Source: an uncultured Bacteroidota bacterium (GTDB taxonomy: Bacteria > Bacteroidota > Bacteroidia > Bacteroidales > F082). Taken from it: a stretch of DNA of 37,113 bases. Below are positions 23,172 to 31,234 of this stretch, piece by piece (positions within the stretch are counted from its first letter, which is position 1; each line of letters begins with the position of its first letter). The notes under the pieces are model-generated. The model had not been told where the DNA came from. It searched no databases and saw only the letters and a list, made by a program, of their open reading frames with translations. Location of the stretch: positions 1 to 37,113 of the forward strand of contig CAJVXP010000022.1 in the NCBI GenBank assembly GCA_913009685.1, read 5' to 3'. A program made the translations under genes and the position numbers.

Positions 23172-24821
23172 TTATCCTTTGTCCTTCCGTACCCGTTTTA
23201 GCTTCAGCAAATTCACCGGATTTATCCCCAGCCCTGTTACATCTTTTTGCACGAAACGCAGCACCTCGTCGTAATACAAAATTACCACCGGCGCCTGCAC
23301 CATTACCAGACTGTCCATGGTTCGGTACAATTTCCGGCGACTTTTGCCATTAATCATCCGTAACGATTTCTCATACATCCTGTCAAAAACCGGACTCGAA
23401 AAATGGGTGTAATTTGGGCCATTGGGGGTAAAATTTTTCGAGTAAAAAAGCGACAGGTAATTCTCTTCATCCGGATAATCGGCAATCCATGATGCTCTGA
23501 AAAACGGCAGTTTGGCCTGTGCTTTCATTTCGCGCATGGTACCTGCCGGCATCACGTTGATATGTGCATCAAAACCCACATCATTCAGCTGCGCTTGCAC
23601 ATACTTGCACAAGTCCACATACTCCGATGTCGTTGCCAGCGTTATGGGGGGCATGGGATGACCTGGGCCGAAACCCGCCTTCGTTAGCAGTTTTCGTGCC
23701 TTTTCGGGATGAAAGCTGTACCCATAACCGGCATGCACATTAAAAGCCGGCAGTCCGGGTGGAATAATGCCTTTGTTTCCCGGAATGCCAATACCGTTGC
23801 GCAGATATTTTATCATCTTTTTCCTGTCGAAAGCGTAATTGATAGCCTGCCGCACGGCTCTCAGCCGTAACGGGCTGTTTTTCACGGTTTTCAGATTTGT
23901 GTCCACCAAAATGCCGAGATATTCTGTGTTTAGATAAGGCGATTTCAGCATTTTTATGCGATGGCGAAATTTGCTCCGCAATTGTCCGGTGCGCGTGAGT
24001 AGTTCATCTTTGTAGGAGGGGTCGATGCCGGAGATAAAATCCAGTTTTCCTTTGGAGAACTCCAGAAACGCTGTCATTTTATCCCGCAGAAAAGAGATGG
24101 AAACTGCATCGAGATAGGGCAACCGGTGGCCTGCTTTGTCGCATTCAAAATAATCCTGATTTTTCTGCAATACCATTTTTACACCTTCCACCCAGTTTTT
24201 CAGGAAAAACGGCCCTGTCCCCACCGGATGTTTCCGGAATGCGTCTCCGTAAAAAGTAATGGCTTCATGTGGGATCACTGCACAATACTGCATAGCCAAA
24301 ATACCGGGAAATGGCGGAAAGGGGTGTTTCAGCCTGATTTGCAGGGTTGTGTCATTTATTGCACGGAAAACTTTTCCCGTTGTGGTGTCGGCCACATCAT
24401 CAAAAACCCAGCTCCCCGGCGATGCGGTTTTCGGGTTGACAAGCCGCTGAAAACTATACACAAAGTCAGCAGCTGTTACCCTGCGCTTTTTTCCGTGAAA
24501 AACAGGGTCATTGTGAAAAAAGACATCTTTTCTGAGATAAAAAGTGTACGTTTTTCCATCGGAAGAGACAGTCCAGCGCCGGGCAATGGCCGGCCGCACA
24601 TGCAGACTGTCGTCCAACTGCACCAGCCCGTTATAAAGCTGGTTGCACACCCAGATATGCGGCAAATCGCGGGCAAAAGCCGGATCCAGATTGACCAGCC
24701 CGGCACTTTCGTTGTAACGGAAAATCATCTTGCCGGGATGCCGGTGCGCCTGCCGGTTGCAGGAAACCAACCCCGTTAGTAAGATACCAAAAAACAAAAG
24801 AAACAGTTGCCGTACACGCAT
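23172..24821 (-). CDS. Peptide-type ABC transporter substrate-binding lipoprotein (SBP family 5)
   Basis: A 549-residue exported lipoprotein. Start ATG 24821 gives MRVRQLFLLFFGILLTGLVSC with a lipobox Cys; a longer frame adds 11 residues. The family 5 core is evident: NLDPAFARDLPHIWVCNQLY, WTVSSDGKTYTFYLRKDVFF, FVYSFQRLVNPKTAS, VGTGPFFLKNW and INYAFDRKKMIKYL, then a late ADYPDEENYLSLFYS. Such proteins capture oligopeptides (or nickel, haem or sugars in some groups) for an ABC importer. No permease or ATPase gene is adjacent, so it is an orphan; it may use an importer encoded elsewhere or act as a chaperone or sensor. Confidence 0.88.
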   Translation of the reverse strand: MRVRQLFLLFFGILLTGLVSCNRQAHRHPGKMIFRYNESAGLVNLDPAFARDLPHIWVCNQLYNGLVQLDDSLHVRPAIARRWTVSSDGKTYTFYLRKDVFFHNDPVFHGKKRRVTAADFVYSFQRLVNPKTASPGSWVFDDVADTTTGKVFRAINDTTLQIRLKHPFPPFPGILAMQYCAVIPHEAITFYGDAFRKHPVGTGPFFLKNWVEGVKMVLQKNQDYFECDKAGHRLPYLDAVSISFLRDKMTAFLEFSKGKLDFISGIDPSYKDELLTRTGQLRSKFRHRIKMLKSPYLNTEYLGILVDTNLKTVKNSPLRLRAVRQAINYAFDRKKMIKYLRNGIGIPGNKGIIPPGLPAFNVHAGYGYSFHPEKARKLLTKAGFGPGHPMPPITLATTSEYVDLCKYVQAQLNDVGFDAHINVMPAGTMREMKAQAKLPFFRASWIADYPDEENYLSLFYSKNFTPNGPNYTHFSSPVFDRMYEKSLRMINGKSRRKLYRTMDSLVMVQAPVVILYYDEVLRFVQKDVTGLGINPVNLLKLKRVRKDKG

Positions 24822-25000
24822 AAAGCCAAAAGATTTTCGGCTAAGATAAAACAATCCGAAAAACAGACTGTGAGCACAAAGAGTACCGGCTTCAAAGTGT
24901 TTCTAATCCTGAGAAAAAAAGTAATAAAACACCGCTTTTATCCTGATATTGTTGCAATATAGTTGTATGCTTTAAGTGGCTATAAAGCAGCCTTAAATTG

Positions 25001-25045
25001 GCGCAAGTCTTCAAGCGAAGGCATGAGCGCAGGCGAGACTTGTGT
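25001..25045. repeat. Inverted repeat between the peptide-binding protein gene and birA
   Basis: GCAAGTCT and AGACTTGT form the outer stem, enclosing TCAAGCGAAGGC and AGGCGA that repeat GCG motifs. It lies 15 bp past the birA stop. Without a U run it is a poor terminator; I recall similar AAGCGAAGGC...GCGCAGGCGAG units as dispersed repeats in related genomes. Confidence 0.45.
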
Positions 25046-25057
25046 TAGTAGTTGTAG

Positions 25058-25804
25058 CTATGAAACCTTATCCAGAAACTTTACTTCTTTAAAACCGTAA
25101 ACCCGCAGATTTCCCTGCCGGTCGGTCATAAGTAACTGTCCGTACCGGTTGATGCCGGTTATTTTGGCTGTGAAAATGCCAGCTTCATCGCTGTATCCGG
25201 CCCATTCGCCCATGCGATAGAGTTTTTGCAGGTATAAACCCTCAAGGGATTTTATATCCGTCTTTATTTTTTCGTAATAATAACCGAGTTGTTTTAGAAT
25301 CTCATCCAACAGACCGGAAAGTGATTCCTCTTTTTTGGAAAGATGAATTAATGAAACAGGGTTGGGAGCATCCGAAAAGAATTTTTTCTGGTTTACGTTA
25401 AGCCCGACGCCGATGACGGAAAAATCAATTTGGTTTGCCTTTATCATATTCTGTACCAACACGCCGGCCAGTTTTTTATTATTGAAGTATAGGTCATTAG
25501 GCCACTTTATACGTAAGAACTCATGTCCGGGCCGGCGTTCTGCGACATCAAACAGCGCTAAGGAAATCATTTCGGTTAAAGCAAACTGCCGCGATGGTTC
25601 CAGAAAATGTGGTTGCAAAATCACACTAAATGTCAGGTTTCTTCCGGGCTCACTTTCCCAGCTGTTTTCGCCGGTACCTCTTCCATGGGTTTGTTCATGT
25701 GCCCATAAAACCATGCCTTCTCCTGCCATTTCGTCAGATATCAGCCGCAAAGCCTCCTCGTTAGTGGAATCAAGATGGTTATATTGATGTAAAATAATCT
25801 CCAT
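25058..25804 (-). CDS. birA: Biotin--[acetyl-CoA-carboxylase] ligase
   Basis: A 248-residue biotin protein ligase that activates biotin as biotinyl-AMP and attaches it to the carrier lysine of biotin-dependent carboxylases. Motifs are LDSTNEEALRL near the N terminus, HEQTHGRGTGENSWESEPGR (with GRG in place of the full GRGRxGR signature) and RIKWPNDLYFNNKKLAGVLVQ, followed by IGVGLNVN. There is no N-terminal helix-turn-helix, so it is the group I, non-repressor form. A -7 box lies at 25821-25828. It is divergent from rsfS-ftsH, as I recall from other Bacteroidota, but here the spacer is enlarged by a ~460-bp repeat. Confidence 0.94.
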   Translation of the reverse strand: MEIILHQYNHLDSTNEEALRLISDEMAGEGMVLWAHEQTHGRGTGENSWESEPGRNLTFSVILQPHFLEPSRQFALTEMISLALFDVAERRPGHEFLRIKWPNDLYFNNKKLAGVLVQNMIKANQIDFSVIGVGLNVNQKKFFSDAPNPVSLIHLSKKEESLSGLLDEILKQLGYYYEKIKTDIKSLEGLYLQKLYRMGEWAGYSDEAGIFTAKITGINRYGQLLMTDRQGNLRVYGFKEVKFLDKVS

Positions 25805-25820
25805 AATTCAGATTTTTTGA

Positions 25821-25828
25821 CAAAGTTA
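25821..25828 (-). promoter_or_regulatory. Promoter -7 box for birA
   Basis: TAACTTTG on the minus strand matches TAnnTTTG, 16 bp upstream of the birA ATG, predicting a very short leader. Confidence 0.55.
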
Positions 25829-25941
25829 ACAGAAACGAGAGATATATTTGCTGAATTTCGTTTTCGTCTGATTGAAGTTGTTTAAAGTCGAATCGGATTT
25901 TTTTCAGGTTATGGGAACAAATGTGATAAACAATAATGTAA

Positions 25942-26400
25942 CTATAAACAACAATCTTTACGCTTTGGATTACAGGGGGCTTCTAATAATTCCTTTCTTT
26001 CAAGAAACAAATGAGATGAACAAGATGCAAGGCATAAATTTTTCTGAATAGCCGTAGCTATTGAGAAAAATTTTAACGATGTCAGATTGTTTATCTCATT
26101 TGTTCCCGTAGGGTTTCCAGAGTTTTTCATATACTTTTTCAAATTTTCTTGTATTATCCCGATAGTGCATCAAAAATTTTTATCGTCTATAAAAAACTCT
26201 GAAAATCTTGATGCGAAGTAATTATTAGAAGCTCCCTGCAATTATATGTACCATTATTCGTGCTAAAATTTGAATATTTTGACATTGAATATTGGGATTT
26301 ATTTGTTATTTGTCTCTTTGTTATTTGGAATTTTTTGACGTTTTTTTCTTACACGGCACCAAGACATCCTGATATACCCACTATAAACAACATAGCCCCG
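25942..26400. repeat. Interspersed repeat, copy B (~460 bp, with nested insert)
   Basis: This is a second copy of the element at 19163-19424, with near-identity on both sides of an insert. Its stem halves AGGGGGCTTCTAATAATT (25974-25991) and AATTATTAGAAGCTCCCT (26220-26237) are separated by the insert at 26012-26219. The short motif ACTATAAACAACA is found at both ends (25941 and 26380). A further AATTATTAGAAG lies just outside, at 26402-26413. No coding capacity is evident; it occupies the birA/rsfS divergent spacer. Confidence 0.85.
26012..26219. repeat. Two-hairpin insert inside the loop of repeat copy B
   Basis: It is absent from copy A, which reads straight through. The first hairpin has outer arms AAATGAGATGAACAA (26009-26023) and TTGTTTATCTCATTT (26087-26101) and an inner near-perfect 17-bp stem AAATTTTTCTGAATAGC (26036-26052) with GCTATTGAGAAAAATTT (26057-26073). 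The second pairs CAGAGTTTTTCATA (26118-26131) with TATAAAAAACTCTG (26188-26201). The AATAGCCGTAGCTATT apex resembles the apex of the hairpin at 4619-4728. Confidence 0.75.
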
Positions 26401-26487
26401 AATTATTAGAAGTCACCTTATTATACATTTGGATGTTACAGGCGGTATTTTGCAATTTTTAATACTGTCCGTCAACCTAAAAATCCT

Positions 26488-26495
26488 TACTTTTG
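26488..26495 (+). promoter_or_regulatory. Promoter -7 box for rsfS-ftsH
   Basis: TACTTTTG matches TAnnTTTG, 17 bp before the chosen rsfS ATG at 26513, and supports that start over the upstream in-frame codon at 26429. Confidence 0.6.
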
Positions 26496-26512
26496 TCGGC
26501 ACAAACAGTAGC

Positions 26513-26890
26513 ATGAGTAAAAAGACGGTTATTGATAATAAGGAGGACATTCTGCAACAGGTTGTAGCTGCCATGCAGGAAAAGAAAGCCAAAAATATTA
26601 TAAGCCTTGACCTGTCCGGAGTGCCTGATGCTGTTACCGGGTATTTTCTCATTTGTCACGCCTCGTCCAAAATGCAGGTTAACGCCATTTACGATTATGT
26701 GGTTGAAATGGTGACGAAGCATTGCGGAGAACACCCCTACCATCGCGAGGGTTATGAAAATTCGGAATGGATTTTGATAGATTACATTAACGTGGTGGTG
26801 CATATTTTTCTTGAAGAGACAAGAAGTTTCTACAACCTCGAATCGCTTTGGGCTGATGCTGAGATGAAGCACTACAAGAGCGATGAGTAA
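26513..26890 (+). CDS. rsfS: Ribosome silencing factor RsfS
   Basis: A 125-residue protein of the RsfS/YbeB/iojap family. It binds uL14 of the large subunit and blocks subunit joining in poor growth conditions. Diagnostic text includes IISLDLSGVPDAVTGYFLICHASS, the later HREGYENSEWILIDYINVVVHIF and EETRSFYNLESLWADAE at the end. I chose ATG 26513 (MSKKTVIDNKEDILQQVVAA), which follows a -7 box by 17 bp; the longer frame has no family support. It is 30 bp upstream of ftsH and probably in the same operon. Confidence 0.94.
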   Translation: MSKKTVIDNKEDILQQVVAAMQEKKAKNIISLDLSGVPDAVTGYFLICHASSKMQVNAIYDYVVEMVTKHCGEHPYHREGYENSEWILIDYINVVVHIFLEETRSFYNLESLWADAEMKHYKSDE

Positions 26891-26920
26891 TTAATTATAA
26901 ATAATATTTGAAATAACAGA

Positions 26921-29017
26921 ATGGCAGAAGAAAAAGACGAAAATAAAACACAAAATAAGCAAGACAGCAAGAATCCATTTGGTAATTTTATTAAACCGGG
27001 CGGCAAGAAGCCTAAAATTAGTTTTTACTGGATTTACGGTATTCTGGCGCTGGTTTTTTTGGGACTCCAGTTTTTAAATACGGGCGGTGAACCCAAAAAA
27101 ACCGATTGGAAGGATTTTAAAACTATGTTGCAGGACAAAGATGTCCAGAAAATTGTTTTGGTAAATAAAGAGATTGCTGAAATCTACATCACACCCGACG
27201 CCTTGAAAAAGGAGAAGTATAAGGGGCTTAAAGAGACAACCAGTACTTTTGGCCAGAAAACGGCGCAGTTTGTGTACAATGTAGCTTCCCCTGATATTTT
27301 TATTCAGCAGGTGCAGGAGGTACAGAAAGGAAATGATAATCCGGTGTATGTGGAGAGCGAGACCCGTCATAACTGGGGAGGAGAAATTTTAAGCTGGGTT
27401 TTACCCATTCTGCTGCTTTTTGGCGTTTGGTATTTTATCATGCGGATGATGAGCCGGGGTGGCGGTGGTGCCGGCGGCCAGATTTTTAATATCGGCAAAT
27501 CCAAAGCCAAGATTTATGACAAAAATACCAGTGTGAACATTACCTTTAAAGATGTTGCCGGTCTGGAAGAGGCTAAAGTAGAGGTAATTGAGGTGGTTGA
27601 CTTTTTGAAAAGTCCTGATAAATACACCAAGCTGGGAGGTAAAATTCCCAAAGGAGTATTGCTGGTAGGCCCTCCCGGAACGGGAAAAACCCTGTTGGCA
27701 AAATCGGTGGCAGGTGAAGCCCACGTGCCTTTCTTTTCACTTTCGGGTTCTGACTTTGTGGAGATGTTTGTAGGTGTGGGAGCATCGCGTGTTCGCGACC
27801 TTTTCAAACAAGCCAAAGATAAAGCACCGAGTATAATTTTTATTGATGAGATTGACGCCATAGGACGCGCCCGGGGGAAAAATCCCATGACAGGCTCCAA
27901 CGATGAGAGAGAAAACACGCTGAACCAGTTGCTGACCGAAATGGATGGTTTTGTACCCAACTCGGGAGTCATCGTGCTGGCAGCTACCAACCGTGCAGAT
28001 ATTCTGGACAAAGCTTTGTTGCGGGCCGGTCGTTTTGACCGTCAGATTTTTGTGGAGCTTCCCGACCTGGATGCCCGTCGGCAAATTTTCAAGGTACACA
28101 TGCATCCCCTGAAACTGAATAAGAATATAGATATTGAATTTCTTGCACGCCAGACTCCCGGTTTCTCAGGGGCAGATATTGCCAACGTTTGTAATGAATC
28201 AGCGCTGATAGCTGCACGTAAAACGCACAAAAGCATTTCCCGCCAGGATTTTATGGATGCCATCGACCGTATTATTGGCGGTTTGGAAAAGAAAAACAAA
28301 ATTATCTCTCCCAGAGAAAAACAGGTTGTGGCTCACCATGAGGCTGGACATGCCACCGTTAGCTGGCTGCTGGAGTATGCCAATCCGCTGGTAAAAGTAA
28401 CTATTGTGCCGCGGGGAAAATCTCTTGGAGCTGCCTGGTATCTGCCCGAAGAACGGCAGATTACAACCACGGCGCAAATGTTCGATGAGATGTGTGCAGC
28501 GCTGGGAGGCCGGGCAGCCGAAGATGTGATTTTTGGCGAAATCTCTACCGGGGCACTCAACGACCTGGAGAAAGTTACCAAACAAGCCTATGCTATGGTA
28601 GCATACTATGGCTTAAGCGAGAGAATAGGAAATCTCAGCTATTATGATTCTTCCGGACAACAGGAGTTCTCTTTTGGGAAACCTTTTAGCGAGAAAACCA
28701 ATGAAATTATTGACGAAGAAATCAGTAAGTTGGTGGAAAAAGCTTATAAACATGCCAGGGAGATTCTTACCGAAAATCGGGATGGATTGGTAGCACTGGC
28801 AAACAGACTACTTGATAAAGAGGTTATTTTCAGCGAAGACCTGGAGGAGATATTCGGTAAAAGGCCATGGGGCGTAACCATGAGCATTAAAGACCACCTT
28901 ACTGCCGGTAGAAGCCGCAAAAAACGGCTTCCTGCTGCAAAAAAAGGGGAAAAACCGGAAGGGAAACCAAAAACTGTCAAAAAGCCGGGAACTGCCGAAG
29001 CAGAAGAAAAAGCATAA
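26921..29017 (+). CDS. ftsH: ATP-dependent zinc metalloprotease FtsH
   Basis: A 698-residue membrane AAA protease that degrades misfolded or short-lived membrane and cytosolic proteins. It has a charged cytoplasmic N-terminal tail, TM1 at ~34-52, a periplasmic domain (~55-155), TM2 at ~156-174, a Gly-rich linker, Walker A GPPGTGKT (250-257), Walker [13 protein letters not shown], the second region of homology [20 protein letters not shown], and the zinc motif HEAGH (473-477). The C-terminal ~50 residues are Lys/Pro-rich. Length is normal. It lies between rsfS and a LUD-domain gene (3 bp apart) in the plus-strand operon. Confidence 0.97.
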   Translation: MAEEKDENKTQNKQDSKNPFGNFIKPGGKKPKISFYWIYGILALVFLGLQFLNTGGEPKKTDWKDFKTMLQDKDVQKIVLVNKEIAEIYITPDALKKEKYKGLKETTSTFGQKTAQFVYNVASPDIFIQQVQEVQKGNDNPVYVESETRHNWGGEILSWVLPILLLFGVWYFIMRMMSRGGGGAGGQIFNIGKSKAKIYDKNTSVNITFKDVAGLEEAKVEVIEVVDFLKSPDKYTKLGGKIPKGVLLVGPPGTGKTLLAKSVAGEAHVPFFSLSGSDFVEMFVGVGASRVRDLFKQAKDKAPSIIFIDEIDAIGRARGKNPMTGSNDERENTLNQLLTEMDGFVPNSGVIVLAATNRADILDKALLRAGRFDRQIFVELPDLDARRQIFKVHMHPLKLNKNIDIEFLARQTPGFSGADIANVCNESALIAARKTHKSISRQDFMDAIDRIIGGLEKKNKIISPREKQVVAHHEAGHATVSWLLEYANPLVKVTIVPRGKSLGAAWYLPEERQITTTAQMFDEMCAALGGRAAEDVIFGEISTGALNDLEKVTKQAYAMVAYYGLSERIGNLSYYDSSGQQEFSFGKPFSEKTNEIIDEEISKLVEKAYKHAREILTENRDGLVALANRLLDKEVIFSEDLEEIFGKRPWGVTMSIKDHLTAGRSRKKRLPAAKKGEKPEGKPKTVKKPGTAEAEEKA

Positions 29018-29020
29018 ACC

Positions 29021-29665
29021 ATGGACGAGACTACCACCAAAGAAAAAATTCTGAAACGGGTGCGCGATGCCCTCATTAATAAAAAGGAAAATCCTTTTAA
29101 GAATGTTGATTTCACTACTTCTGTTTTTACGCATATAGAGGAGGAGAAAGAAATAGCCTTTGCCCGCAAACTAATGGATATGGACGGTGCTTTTGTCTAT
29201 TGTGAAAATGAACATGCGCTGGGCGAAAACCTTAAAGCGCTGCTCAAACAAAAGAAGTGGACAGATTATTTTGTGGTGGATAAAAAGGTGGAAATGTTGT
29301 TGCAATCGCTGGGTGTTCCTTATCAGAATAACCCGGAGGAGTTTAACAACATGATCGCCGGCATTACCCGTTGCGAGTATCTGATTTCTCGTTTTGGCAG
29401 CGTTTTGGTCTCTTCAGGGCTTGATTCCGGCCGTCGCATGTTTGTCTTCCCCGAGTCGCATATCATCATTGCGTACTCCTCACAGGTGGTTGAAGAATTG
29501 CAGGATGCGCTGGCAGGTATGCGAAGGCGTTACCGTGACCGGTTCCCCTCACAAATGACGGTAATTACAGGTCCCAGCCGCACCGCCGACATCGAGAAAA
29601 CACTGGTTATGGGAGCCCACGGACCGCGCGAACTCTATGTGTTTGTGGTGGATGATGAAGATTAA
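29021..29665 (+). CDS. LUD-domain protein (LutC/YkgG-like)
   Basis: A 214-residue protein of the LUD (lactate utilisation) family, related to LutC/YkgG. The core has KLMDMDGAFVYCENEHALGE, ITRCEYLISRFGSVLVSSGL, FVFPESHIIIAYSSQVVEEL and the typical end VITGPSRTADIEKTLVMGAHGPRELYVF, here cut to the motif GPSRTADIEK and HGPREL. The other Lut subunits (Fe-S proteins LutA/LutB) are absent, so a lactate oxidase role is doubtful. The gene starts 3 bp after ftsH and ends the operon; I recall the same ftsH-LUD order in many Bacteroidota, suggesting a different, conserved role that I cannot name. Confidence 0.85.
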   Translation: MDETTTKEKILKRVRDALINKKENPFKNVDFTTSVFTHIEEEKEIAFARKLMDMDGAFVYCENEHALGENLKALLKQKKWTDYFVVDKKVEMLLQSLGVPYQNNPEEFNNMIAGITRCEYLISRFGSVLVSSGLDSGRRMFVFPESHIIIAYSSQVVEELQDALAGMRRRYRDRFPSQMTVITGPSRTADIEKTLVMGAHGPRELYVFVVDDED

Positions 29666-29755
29666 TTGAATCTTATTTGGATTTTTTGACAGCTGTAGTC
29701 GCTACCCTGACTAAAAAAGTGGAAATTCAATTCTTCAAACAATTATTAATGTCTT

Positions 29756-30346
29756 CTACGGAAAAGTTAGTCCTTTGTAAACACTTGCCTGGGAAGGAGC
29801 ATATACCTGTCCCCCCATTCGCAACACTCCTCCATTTTCCAATGTGACCTGAATATCGGCACTGCCATCATTACTGATATTCATGGTGAAATAAGGACTG
29901 CTTCCACCAAATTTAGGTTGTATGTGAGCCGTTACGGTCATTGCCTGTTTGTTGTTTTTTCCCGGAAAAAACCGGTAATCTGTCAAAAAACCTTCGGCAG
30001 TAATACCGCCAACGCCGTTCCATCCCACCACACCCTGAAAACCGAACTGCAGGATAATTTTATTATCCTTGATGGCCACAAAATTAATATCGGGAGTAAC
30101 CGAATAAAAATGTCCATAGGGCCCGTATAACCGGGTGGCCTGAAACACAAACTGCTTGTTCTTAATCAGCTTGGCATAATATTGCCGGGAAGCCAACGAC
30201 TTCTTTATCCGCTCTTCTTTTTTCTTTTGTTTTTCCAGCTTACGTTGCTCCTTTTTGGTTAGCTGCTTGTTTTGTGCCATTCCGGAATTCGCCGTGAACA
30301 AGGTCAGGGCAAAAACCAAACTGAGGAAATAGATGAATTTTTTCAT
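29756..30346 (-). CDS. DUF4251 domain protein (second copy)
   Basis: A 196-residue exported protein. A signal peptide covers ~1-24 (MKKFIYFLSLVFALTLFTANSGMA). Next is a very charged segment, TKKEQRKLEKQKKKEERIKK (~30-49). The globular DUF4251 domain follows: QFVFQATRLYGP, VTPDINFVAIKDNKIILQFGF, GWNGVGGITAEG and FTMNISNDGSADIQV. The family is Bacteroidota-specific and uncharacterised; many members are lipoproteins or periplasmic. It is a paralogue of the gene at 30478-31065, 131 bp upstream, and likely transcribed with it since no -7 box was found in front. It converges with the LUD gene. Confidence 0.85.
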   Translation of the reverse strand: MKKFIYFLSLVFALTLFTANSGMAQNKQLTKKEQRKLEKQKKKEERIKKSLASRQYYAKLIKNKQFVFQATRLYGPYGHFYSVTPDINFVAIKDNKIILQFGFQGVVGWNGVGGITAEGFLTDYRFFPGKNNKQAMTVTAHIQPKFGGSSPYFTMNISNDGSADIQVTLENGGVLRMGGQVYAPSQASVYKGLTFP

Positions 30347-30477
30347 GGTATGTCTTTTAAACTAAAAACTTACCAAAACCATGCCAAAATGAGGAGAAGA
30401 ATGCTGTTCAGGTGGCCCAAAAAGTAAACGCTTCGCGGGAACAGTATTCCCCAATACAAAGCCATTTACTGTTGTTT

Positions 30478-31065
30478 TTAGAAAAGGCTTTGTCCCACGA
30501 AGATATTGGCCTTTTTCGGAGAAACTATTTGCCCGTAAACAACAAACGGAGGGCCACCAGCCGGCTGAACCATTAATTGCGCTGTTCCATCGTCGGAAAC
30601 ATTCAGGGAAATACCGGGTGGCAATCCCGGACCAATAAGGTACATGTTAGTACTCATGGAAAGATTGTTTTTCTTTTTTCCCAGATGAACCTGATAATTG
30701 GATAATGTCCCGCGAACAGTAATTCCTCCAACTCCGTTCCATCCAATAGCATTGTTGAAGCCAAACTGAAGAATAACTTTGTTTCCGTTTACGGACATGA
30801 AATTGATATCAGGAGACAAAACAAACGACTCTCCATGTGCACCTATTAGAAAGTCTGCCTGAAAAACAAAATATTTTTCTTTTAGAAGTTTCGTATAATA
30901 TTCCCGCGATATCGCCCGCTTCATGCTCCTCTCTTTCTTTTTTCGCAATCGTTCCAAATGATGTTTTTCCTTTTTTGTAAGTTCCTTACTTTGAGCATAG
31001 GCAACCTCGCCGAATAGTAATCCGGCTACGAGAAAGATGCTGATAAAATAAATTAGCTTTTTCAT
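30478..31065 (-). CDS. DUF4251 domain protein (first copy)
   Basis: A 195-residue paralogue of the next gene, with the same plan: signal peptide ~1-24 ending EVAYAQ, a basic charged segment (TKKEKHHLERLRKKKERSMK), then the DUF4251 domain with FVFQADFLIGA, LSPDINFMSVNGNKVILQFGF and GWNGVGGITVRG, and a C-terminal PAGGPPFVVYGQ. The paralogues are most alike in the charged segment and around GWNGVGGIT. A consensus -7 box lies at 31173-31180, ~108 bp before the start. The function is unknown; a periplasmic or outer-membrane location is inferred from the signal peptide. Confidence 0.85.
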   Translation of the reverse strand: MKKLIYFISIFLVAGLLFGEVAYAQSKELTKKEKHHLERLRKKKERSMKRAISREYYTKLLKEKYFVFQADFLIGAHGESFVLSPDINFMSVNGNKVILQFGFNNAIGWNGVGGITVRGTLSNYQVHLGKKKNNLSMSTNMYLIGPGLPPGISLNVSDDGTAQLMVQPAGGPPFVVYGQIVSPKKANIFVGQSLF

Positions 31066-31172
31066 AATGTACAGTATTTCAGTTTCTAATAGAGAAACAA
31101 AAGCCGTACCATTTCAAGCTGTCTGGTGTCTTTTTTTGTTAAAAGATATAAAAAATGGAACAGACTTTTGTC

Positions 31173-31180
31173 CAAATATA
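31173..31180 (-). promoter_or_regulatory. Promoter -7 box for the DUF4251 pair
   Basis: TATATTTG on the minus strand matches TAnnTTTG, 108 bp before the first DUF4251 gene, giving a leader of about 100 nt. Confidence 0.5.
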
Positions 31181-31234
31181 CGCATAATTTCTAAAAAGCA
31201 TTTGGCGACCGGAACAAATAATGTGTGATGAGAT

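Noticed and set aside
24126-24779. 217-residue plus-strand open frame
   Set aside because: It lies fully antisense to the peptide-binding lipoprotein gene, which has clear family motifs; the antisense product has no recognisable features.
25942-26142. 66-residue minus-strand frame
   Set aside because: It lies entirely within repeat copy B and crosses into its insert, and copy A lacks the corresponding frame.
27514-28011. 165-residue minus-strand frame
   Set aside because: It is a Ser-rich shadow of the conserved AAA domain of ftsH.
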